Part shown: positions 56,321 through 64,000 of the stretch, one piece after another
Layout of the letters: every line of letters starts with the position of its first letter
Numbering within the stretch: position 1 is the stretch's first letter
DNA from: Cricetomys ansorgei
Lineage: Eukaryota > Chordata > Mammalia > Rodentia > Nesomyidae
Length of the DNA stretch: 64,000 nt
Assembly (NCBI GenBank): GCA_026225945.1
Contig: JAMJFZ010001133.1
Coordinates: 19,535,001 to 19,599,000, forward strand
Direction: 5' to 3'
Made by a program: the position numbers and the translations under genes
Notes under the pieces: generated by a model
The model's input: the letters and a program-made list of their open reading frames with translations, nothing else
Told to the model about the DNA's origin: nothing
Database searches by the model: none

Positions 56321-57164
56321 CCTGAAGTATGCACATTGAAACACACATGCCATGTACTTCCAGAGAACAAGAGAGAGAAAAGAGAGAGAGAGATTCAATA
56401 TTGAGTTAGTATTTAAGATATACATACATGATAAAAGCAGACTTTGGAAACCTTGAATGGTTTTGGCTCATTTTCCATGTTAGTCAAGCTGATAAGAAAA
56501 TAAATCTTGATATTTTATGTCCCTTGTATTAGTTATATTTGCTTGTTTTCATGTCACTAACCCTATAAAATCAAAATGAATTTTAATCCATATAATTAAA
56601 AATATTTATGTTGCGTAGGAAAATAGTCATGAGGTTATACATTCGTAATGCTATGTGAAATTTCTAGGGTAAATTTAAATGAAACCAGAGAGCATAAGGA
56701 ACTGTGTTTGCTGACTTTAATTTGTTGTAGGGCTATATTGTTACTTTTTCCTAATTTATATGCTGAGTTTTACCTTAACTCTGTGAAACAAATCAAAGTA
56801 TATAATCTATTACCTCAAATGTTTGTACAAGATACAAAAAGACATATTTATGTATAACTACATGTAAAAGGTAAAGTGTCTGTCCCTGATGATTTTCTAA
56901 AACATAAATATATTATCATTTGTATGTATATACATACATTTTAATGCTTTTGTTTAATGCAAATGTTTATTAAATTGTTAGTCAGTTGCCATAGTAAGAT
57001 TTGATTCAATTTAGTAATAATTTATGGATTCCCCCTTATATTTAGTTTGTGAACTAAAACATAAGTAGTTAGATGCATAACTGTTTTGTATGTTAAATCT
57101 TGTACCTAATGCAGTAGAAAAAAATCAGAACAAATATTCTTATTTTGAAGGTCTTTAGTCAGAG
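56321..57164. other. 0.84 kb unclassified, AT-rich
   Basis: Short GA-rich run near 56370-56393. Nothing else recognised. Confidence 0.4.
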
Positions 57165-57387
57165 CAGTGGTTCTCAACTTTCCTAATGCTGCAGCCCTTT
57201 AATACAGTTTGCCATGCTCTGGTGACCCCCAACCATAAAATTATTTTTGCTGTTACTTCATAACTGTAATTTTGCTACTGTTATGAATTGTAATGCAAAT
57301 GTGTGATATGCAGATGGTTTTAGGCAACCCCTGTGAAAGGGTTATTTGACTTCCAATGGGGTTACAACCCACAGTTGAGAGCTGCTG
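57165..57387 (+). mobile_element. URR1-type hAT-Charlie MITE
   Basis: Starts with terminal repeat CAGTGGTTCTCAACTTTCC and ends CAGTTGAGAGCTGCTG. Internal 'CCATAAAATTATTTTTGCTG', 'TTACTTCATAACTGTAATTT' and 'GCAACCCCTGTGAAAGGGTT' match URR1. The flanking 8-mers (AGTCAGAG / AGATAGCT) agree at only 4 of 8 positions, so the expected 8-bp duplication is decayed. No transposase. Confidence 0.92.
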
Positions 57388-58264
57388 AGATAGCTAATGG
57401 GAACCACGAGCCCTCTATACTACACACAGAAATGTCTCTGTCAGCATGGATGTCCATATTTCTCAAAAATTTTACGTGATTAAAAAACTTTGTGACATTT
57501 TAGAAATAACCTAAGAGCCTAAACATCGATTATTAGCAAAGCTAATAATGTTCTACCAGCCTCAGAAGGACTTTGCAAAAAGTATAAGACGTTATATATT
57601 TAAAAAGCTTATAAATGGCAATGACTTACATAATGTTACTCTTTATAGATGTGTCTGGTGAATTACTATCATTTAAAAAACAGTGCGGCTCCTTAAACAG
57701 CTTTGCCTATGATCTGTAGGGTCAAGTAGTCTAAGAGAAGATCTTCAACATGTATTACATTCTAAGCACCAGCTGTCTTTCAATGTATATCTAAGCTCCT
57801 ATGACTTGAAACTAGACACCAGTTAGCTCATTTATTCTCTTTATATTTCACCCTATTAGCATAGCGACTCTCTCTATTGAATAAAGATATTCAATGTACA
57901 AACAAACTCCCTGTTTGCATACCCAATTTGAGCAGAGTATGAAGCCAATGCTTAGAACTCACAATGTTGTTTCTATCCTTGTAAATAGAAGAACAACTGG
58001 ATGTCAGGAAAGTCTGTGGGTGTGCTTGTGCCTTGTTGCCCTGCTGAGTGGAATCCAGCATAGAATAAGATGAACAAGGGAGGAAATTTTAGTGCTTTTC
58101 TGCCTTCTCTCAAAATTCTTTTTCTTGGGTTTCATTCTTTTACTTGGATTAAGAGAAACATTTTACGTAGCTACATAGCCCATAGCTCACTCATGTCTCC
58201 GAACTCCCAGATCTATGTGGGGCAGGAATCCAAAGTCACGGTTTCAAGACTGAGTTACTTGCTT
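57388..58264. other. 0.9 kb, with a possible MIR at 57800-57965
   Basis: 57800-57965 may be a reversed MIR ('AGCTCATTTATTCTCTTTAT', 'TTGAGCAGAGTATGAAGCCA'). The rest is unclassified. Confidence 0.35.
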
Positions 58265-59872
58265 CACTCTTACATTTTTTTAATTGATTAAATTTTGTTC
58301 TTTAATTTGATATATTGCATACCATTTACTCCCATCCCGCTCTATTTTATCTCCCTCCCATATTACACCTCTCTTCCCTACAAATCTCTTCTTCACAATC
58401 ACAACTCTCTATTTCATTGTATAGCCCACTGCCAGGTCTATCTGTGTGGCTGTGAGTTTGGAGCTATCTGGTGGGCTTTGTGAGTTCATCTGTGGGACAC
58501 AACCAAAGACAATTACTCCATTTCTCTCAGAATTTAATATCAGTTCAGTAGTAATAGGAAGGGTCTCATGATCTTCCTCATCCACCCAGGGCTCATTGTT
58601 GATAGGGCTAGTCTTGTTAAGCCCAGGGAGAGTAACCACAACTGCTTCATGACTGCAGTGGTTGTGTCATCTCTAGGGCGCGTCCTTTTGATGCCCTTCT
58701 CCCTATCTTCCAGCTTTCTTTTTTCTTCCAGTTCCCTCATCTGCAATGTTACCTTAGCCTTAGAGGAGGTGGAACAAATGTCTTGTTTAGGGTGGAATCC
58801 TCAATTTTCACTTATTCTCAGTTTCTTGGGCATCCATGGGTCTCTGCATACACTGTTGTTCATTGCCAAGGAAAGATTCTAGATTAAGACCAAGAGTAGC
58901 TTTTGTCTATGGGCATAAGCAAAGATACTTAGGAGACAGTTTAATACCTGTTAATTTAGTTATGCAACTCTATTTTCCTTTTGGGCCTACAACTTCCCCA
59001 AGCTCAGGTTATTAGTCAGGTTTATAGTATCATGAATGAATTCTATCCTGCACAGTGGGCCTCAATCCCTCCCCCCATAACTTTCATGTCATTGTTGCAC
59101 AGGAGGGCACAGCTTGCCTAGCTGGTTGGTTTTGTGGTTCATGGAATCCACAGCTAGTTAAGACTGCAGATTCCTTGTCTTCCTAAGTGAGGTGAATAGC
59201 ACCCTCTGCAACTTTGAAAGCTACCCAGCAGGACATAGTTCTCTATATTTTGCAACTGAGGTATGTTGTATCTTCAACAGGGTATTACTCACTTGTTTTT
59301 GTGGCCAGCCAAAAGGACTGACAAGTGCCTGTACTGTTTCAGATGTCTCTAGGGTATTCCTGATCAATAATTCTATGGGAATATACCACATCTAGCACTG
59401 GGGATTTTGTGTAGTGATCCACTGCTTCTAGGGGCAATATCATCTCAAAATCCAGGGTGAGATGATATTTTATACTTTTTTAATTGGACTACAAAATAGT
59501 AGATTTCCATATCTTTATAAACTCCTTTGTTTAATTAACCCAATTACACTCTCTTGTCTCCCAAGCCCCAGCCCTTTCTGTTTCAATCTTCCAGTATATT
59601 CTTCTACTATCCCTTTTTCACTAAGATATTGATTACCCTTTTCTAGTTTTCTTGCTTCTATGAGTGCTCCATGTTCAATAAGCAAAACTAAAGAATTGAT
59701 CTGCATATGAGAGAAAACCTGAGGCACTTGTCCTTCTGGGCCTAGATTGGTATAAGATGTCTTTGATTCAATCCACTTACATTTACATTTTACAATTTCA
59801 GTTTTCTTTACAGTTGAATAGAATTCTGTTGTGCCTATGTATCACATTTTCAGTGTCTATCCACAGCATGAT
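58265..59872 (-). mobile_element. L1, 3' UTR and ORF2 end (minus part of an inverted L1)
   Basis: T-rich left end, then a long 3' UTR-like stretch with 'GTTTTGTGGTTCATGGAATC' and 'CACAGCTAGTTAAGACTGCA'. The right part, 59695-59872, is the reversed ORF2 C-terminal end: 'GGCACTTGTCCTTCTGGGCC', 'AGTTGAATAGAATTCTGTTG' and 'ATGTATCACATTTTCAGTGT'. The 3' UTR identity is less certain than the ORF2 end. Confidence 0.6.
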
Positions 59873-60645
59873 GCTGGTACAAAAATAGCACATAGGTCAA
59901 TGGAATAGAATAAATGACCCAGATATAAATCCATACAAGTATAACTACCTGAATATTTATAAGATGCAAAAAATATACATCAATGAAAGTACAGAATCTT
60001 CAAAAAATGGTTCTTGTAAGAAATAAAATTTGATACTATTCTCTCACCCCGCATAAACTCAAGTCCAAATGGATCAAAGACCCTGAAACTGCAAAAGGAT
60101 GAGTAGGGAGTGTGCTTTGACATCTGGGGATAAATATAGACTTTTTAAACAGGATTTCATTAGCCCAGGAAATAAAACCAAAGATCAACAAATGGAACAT
60201 AAAGAAGCTTCTATACAGTATCTATCAATTGAATGGAGAGGTAACCCACAGGGGGAATCTTCCCCTGCTGTACATAATCCTGGAAAAGGATTAGTGTATA
60301 GAATATTCAAAGAATCAAAATACTAAACAACAACAATAACAACAACCCCATTTAAAAATGGGCTACAGAACTAAGCAGTTTCCTCAAAGGAAAAAATACA
60401 GAAGGAAACACGTTAAAAAGCTTTGAACGTTCATAGCCATAAGGTAAATGCAGATTAAAATTTCTTTAATATTCCACCTAATTGCAGGTAGGATGGCCAT
60501 CATGAGAAACACAAATGACAGGAGATGTTGTGGTGGATGCAGGGGAAGCTGAACTCTTGTGCAGTGCTAATGGGAGTGTAAACTAGTGCAGCCACTTTGG
60601 AAATCAGTCTGCAGGATACTCAGGAAAGTAGAGAGAAAACTACCC
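59873..60645 (+). mobile_element. L1 ORF2 segment (inverted part)
   Basis: 'GATGCTGGTACAAAAATAGC', 'GTCAATGGAATAGAATAAAT', 'AAACTCAAGTCCAAATGGAT', 'GGATGGCCATCATGAGAAAC' and 'AGTGCAGCCACTTTGGAAAT' are forward L1 ORF2 sequence leading towards the C-terminus. It abuts minus-strand L1 at 59872 and continues after the insertion at 61576. Confidence 0.85.
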
Positions 60646-61575
60646 CGTGTGCATAGCCATAGCTTGAGACAAAAGGCAGTTTATCCTTTGCCTAGTTCAA
60701 TCATCAGTTCTTGTCCTGGAGCCCTGGAGTGTTTTGGCCTCCATACAATCTACTCTTGGGTCTAATGCGGGAAGGCTCCAGCATCCACACAATCTAAAAC
60801 GTTTAAACCTCCATACAATCTAATAAACCTACAAGGCGTCCTATTGACCAAGCCACTCTGACTAGCTCTTTCTGAACTCTGACTCTTCTGGTTCAACTCA
60901 CTCACTGTTCTGGCTCAAACTCTTCTCCAAGCCGACTGGGACAAACTGACCTTCTGAGCCGGCTGACTGTTTCTGAATGAATTCTCCTGACTGGCTGATT
61001 CTCCCACTGCCTCAGACTGAACTGCTCTGCTTGGCTTAAAAACTGACTCACTCTTCCCATCTGATATCGACTTCTGCCTTACTGCCTTTGTGTCTCTACC
61101 TCAAACGCCTCAGACTGTTTCTGTGTCTCTGTGAGCTCTCACTGCCCCACACTGCCTCAGTCAGCCTCTTTACTTCCCCACTTTATCCTCTGTCAGACTG
61201 CTTCATTGTCTTTGTGTCTTGTCCTCTGCCTGACTCTCTGAGCTGAGAGCTTGCTTTTACATCATGCGAGTTGGATGTATCCTCATTCTGAGACTCTGCC
61301 AACTCTTCCTCTGATTTGTTCTTTTGCCTGCCCTTCACTCTGACTTATCTCAGGCATCACTTCCTGTCTAACACTGACTCTTTCTGAGCTCTGCTTCCTG
61401 TCTCCCAAGTGGTGGGATTAGAAGTGTGCAACACCACTGCTATCTGAATACTGGAATTAAAGGTGTGAGCTACCACTGCTTTTTGAATACTGAGATTAAA
61501 GGTGCATACCAACGTTCTACCATAGAGCAGCCATGCTGATGGATTAAAAGATTAAATATTCCTCTATATATGTGT
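60646..61575. mobile_element. unclassified insertion in L1, CTGACT-rich
   Basis: About 930 bp interrupts L1 ORF2. It has repeated 'CCTCCATACAATCTA' (60740 and 60812 areas), then 400 bp rich in CTGACT/CTCTG motifs, then a 39-bp unit repeated three times. It looks like a rodent LTR or unclassified (RMER-type) element, but I cannot name it. No ORF and no clear target-site duplication. Confidence 0.5.
61402..61518 (-). repeat. 39-bp tandem repeat x3, B1-like
   Basis: Units 61402-61440, 61441-61479 and 61480-61518 share the scheme GAATACTGG(A)ATTAAAGGTGTG..ACCACTGC. This resembles the reversed B1 segment GTGCTGGGATTAAAGGCGTGTGCCACCAC. Spacing is exactly 39 bp. Confidence 0.8.
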
Positions 61576-61680
61576 CCAATTTTCATTGCCTAGGCATATA
61601 ACTAAAGAACCCTATATAATGCTACAGAGACATATACACATCAATGTTCAATGCTACTCTGCTCACAGTACCTGCGTAGA
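61576..61680 (+). mobile_element. L1 ORF2 segment after insertion
   Basis: 'CATTGCCTAGGCATATAACT' with 'AAAGAACC' and 'CAATGTTCAATGCTACTCTG' continues the ORF2 sequence broken at about 60645 (consensus CTCCTAGGCATATACCC..GTTCAACTATGTTCATAG). Confidence 0.6.
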
Positions 61681-62426
61681 TACCCATGATTGCATCTTAA
61701 TGCTCCATCCTCCTCCATCCACATTGGTTTGTGCAGTGTGGTCAGGTTTTGTTCTCACATTGCTCTCCATCCTCACTCACAATCCGCTAGCTGGCCAGGT
61801 TTAGAGAGCCAGACCTCACATTGGCTCCAGATGATTAGCCCTAATCCCCAGGTGCAGCCGTTTTTTGAACAGGAAACTTGAAAAGAAATGAAACATAAGA
61901 ATCTTCAACAAGTAGTTTCAAACCTAGGCTATTTTCATTTAAAAATTACAGATTCTGTTGTCATTAAAATTGTGTAGTACTTTCAAAAATGTCTACAAAT
62001 ATTTTTAAATATATTTAAAAAAGCAGGCTGTAATATAATTTCTTCATTGTTAAGATGCACTTAGAAAGTTTAGAAAATTATACAGTGCTTTCTGCTTATT
62101 ATTCTCAATAGTGAATTATAGCTTTTTTATCTTTTGTAAAGATAATATGGTCTCTCATTTTAATAACTAGTTGATAATATATTTATTTACTTTATAAGAA
62201 GAATAAATGAGATATATAAAAGTATTTAAGTCTTTCTCTAAAAATATCATTCTTTTATAGATCAGAGTTATAACCAAGAGATTCATCTAAAAAACTACCA
62301 AAATCTCCTACATCAGACAATTAATATCTGGCCCACTCTAGCCCAAATAATTAAATGTGTGTATCAAATAATTAGTGTTCCAGTCCTTAGATTACCTATT
62401 TTGAATGATCGGATAATTGAAATATA
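61681..62426. other. 0.75 kb unclassified
   Basis: AT-rich after 61890. No features recognised. Confidence 0.4.

Positions 62427-62470
<44 letters not shown>
62427..62470. repeat. (TG)n-(TA)n compound microsatellite
   Basis: About 7 TG units followed by about 15 TA units, ending at ACCAG. Confidence 0.95.
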
Positions 62471-62472
<2 letters not shown>

Positions 62473-62884
62473 AGTAAACTTGTGCTACAGATCATATTGT
62501 ATATAATTTATGTATTATACATTATGTTATCTATGTGTATGTATATAGCAATATTTTCAATTAGGATACCTAAATTACTGTTAAACATAGAAATAATACT
62601 CTTGGTCAAAAATGCATTAGATCATTTGTTTACTGATAATTTCAATCACTCATGTTAATCCTATACAGAGTTAAGCAAATTTTCTTGGTTCTTTGACTTG
62701 GTTCAAAGTTAAGTAAGAATTATTGTTTCAAGGCTCGGAAGAGTAACTACCCTGGGAAATCCAATGGAATTAGCCTGTGAGAACATTTATTATAAAGTAG
62801 ATCCAATGGAATTAAGCAGTGACCCAAATAAAATTTTTCTTTAGTTAAATTAACAGAATTTGTTTATTCTAAATGTGCACACAT

Positions 62885-64000
62885 CCAGCACCCCTTCATT
62901 AAAAAAGTCTTGGAGAGATTAGGGATACAAGTTCCAACCTAAACATAATAAAGGCAATTTTCAGCAAACCCACAGCCAACATCTAATTAAGTGGAGAGAA
63001 ACTTAAAGCAATTACACTGAAATCAGGAACAAGTCAAGGTTGTCTATTCTCTCCATATAGTACTTGAAGTTCTAGCCAATATAATGACAACAGAAGGAGA
63101 TCAAGAGGATACAAATTGGAAAAGAAGAAGTCAAAGTCTTATTATTTGCAGATGATACGATAGTATATTTAAGCAACCCTAAAAATTCTACCAGGAACTA
63201 CTACAGCTGATAAGAAGCTTCAGGAAAGTTGCTGGCTACAATATCAACTAAAAAAAAAAATATCAGTAGCCCTCCTATATACAAATGACAAATGTATTAA
63301 AAAAGAAATCAGGGAAAAACACCCTTAACCATAGATGCAAATAATATATCTTGGGGTAATGCTAACCAAACACGTGAAAGACTTGTATAACAAAAACTTC
63401 AAGTCTTTGAATACAGAAATTGAAGAAGATCGCAGAAGATGGAAAGATTTCCCATGTTCTTGGTAGGAATGGTAAGATTAACATATTTAAAATGACCATC
63501 TTAGCAAAAACAATCTATAGATTCAATGCAATCCCTATAAAAAGTCCAATACAATTCTTTCAGATCTTGAAAGGACAATACTTAACTTCATATGAAAAAG
63601 CAAAAAACCCAGGATAGCTAAAATAATCTTGAATAATCAAGGAACTTCTGGAGGTATCATCATTCCTGATTTCAAGCTGTACTATAGAACTATAGTAATA
63701 AAAATCACATGGTATTGACAAAAATACAGACACGTTGATCAGTAGAATTAAACCAAAGATCCAGACATAAGTCCACACACTCATGGACATTTAATTTTCT
63801 ATAAAGAAGTCAAAACTATACAATGCAGGAAAAAGCGTATTCAGAATGGTGCTAGTCTAATTGGATGTCTGCATGTAGAAGAATGCAAATTGATCCATAT
63901 TTATCACTAGGCGCAAAACTCAAGTCCAAGTGGATCAAAGACCTCAATCTAAAATCAATCTAAAATTGAACCTGATAGAAGAGAAAGTGGAGAATAGCTT
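62885..64000 (+). mobile_element. L1 ORF2 fragment including reverse-transcriptase core (runs off window)
   Basis: Clear L1 ORF2 with the reverse-transcriptase catalytic motif FADD at about 63146-63157 (local peptide [12 protein letters not shown]). Downstream motifs are recognisable: 'AACTTCAAGTCTTTGAATAC', 'GATGGAAAGATTTCCCATGT', 'AGATTCAATGCAATCCC', 'TTCAAGCTGTACTATAGAAC' and 'CAAGTCCAAGTGGATCAAAG'. It is 5'-truncated within the RT domain at about 62885. Stops and frameshifts break it into frames of 76 codons or fewer, so it is inactive. It continues past position 64000. Confidence 0.92.

Noticed and set aside
57157..57395. 8-bp target-site duplication around URR1
   Set aside because: The flanking 8-mers AGTCAGAG and AGATAGCT agree at only 4 of 8 positions.
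1..64000. A new multi-gene functional system
   Set aside because: No intact genes, operon-like order, RNA genes or coding-strength frames were found. The structure is explained by layered transposons and microsatellites.

Overview
The window looks like non-coding DNA from a murid rodent (mouse/rat group; species not resolved). The evidence is the repeat content: B1, B3/B2-type, B4/RSINE1 and ID SINEs, many rodent L1 3' ends, two URR1-type hAT elements, and rodent LTR-like repeats ending in ...ACTAAGACA. Older mammalian repeats (MIR, MLT1-like LTRs, L1M/HAL1-like LINEs) are also present. I found no convincing protein-coding gene, rRNA, tRNA, CpG island or CRISPR array. The open frames are short and are mostly microsatellites, LINE fragments or chance frames. 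The window is most likely a gene desert or part of a very large intron.

Layout. 1-3.6 kb: SINEs and LTR-like pieces. 3.6-9.7 kb: a 6 kb stretch with no repeat I recognise; it holds one small predicted membrane ORF on the minus strand and a perfect 12-bp inverted repeat. 9.7-11.5 kb: an ancient minus-strand L1 split by two later LTR-like insertions. 11.6-13.1 kb: an unnamed repeat and an L1 3' end. 15 kb: a 420-bp CA array with higher-order structure. 16-18 kb: L1-like pieces around an unclassified block that carries a B1. 19 kb: a pyrimidine tract. 24-26.5 kb: LTR-like elements, L1 3' UTR pieces and a MIR. 26.5-29.4 kb: repeat-poor. 29.4-32.3 kb: an L1 3' end next to an old opposite-strand LINE and a TG array. 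35-42.9 kb: dense SINE and L1 3' UTR territory, including a B1 inside an L1 with its target-site duplication intact. 44-49.8 kb: URR1, LTR-like, MIR, B4, B3, L1, B1, MLT1-like and RSINE1 elements. 51.6-53.4 kb: a TG array, RSINE1, TATC array and another copy of the unnamed repeat. 55.6-58 kb: HAL1-like, URR1 and possible MIR. 58.3-61.7 kb: an inverted L1 split by an unclassified insertion. 62.9 kb to the end: an L1 ORF2 reverse-transcriptase fragment running off the edge.

No set of genes works together here. The biology visible is layered retrotransposition, and nesting gives a relative order of insertions. I did not find evidence for a new functional system. Family names come from recognition by eye, so boundaries are approximate (often +/-20 bp or more).
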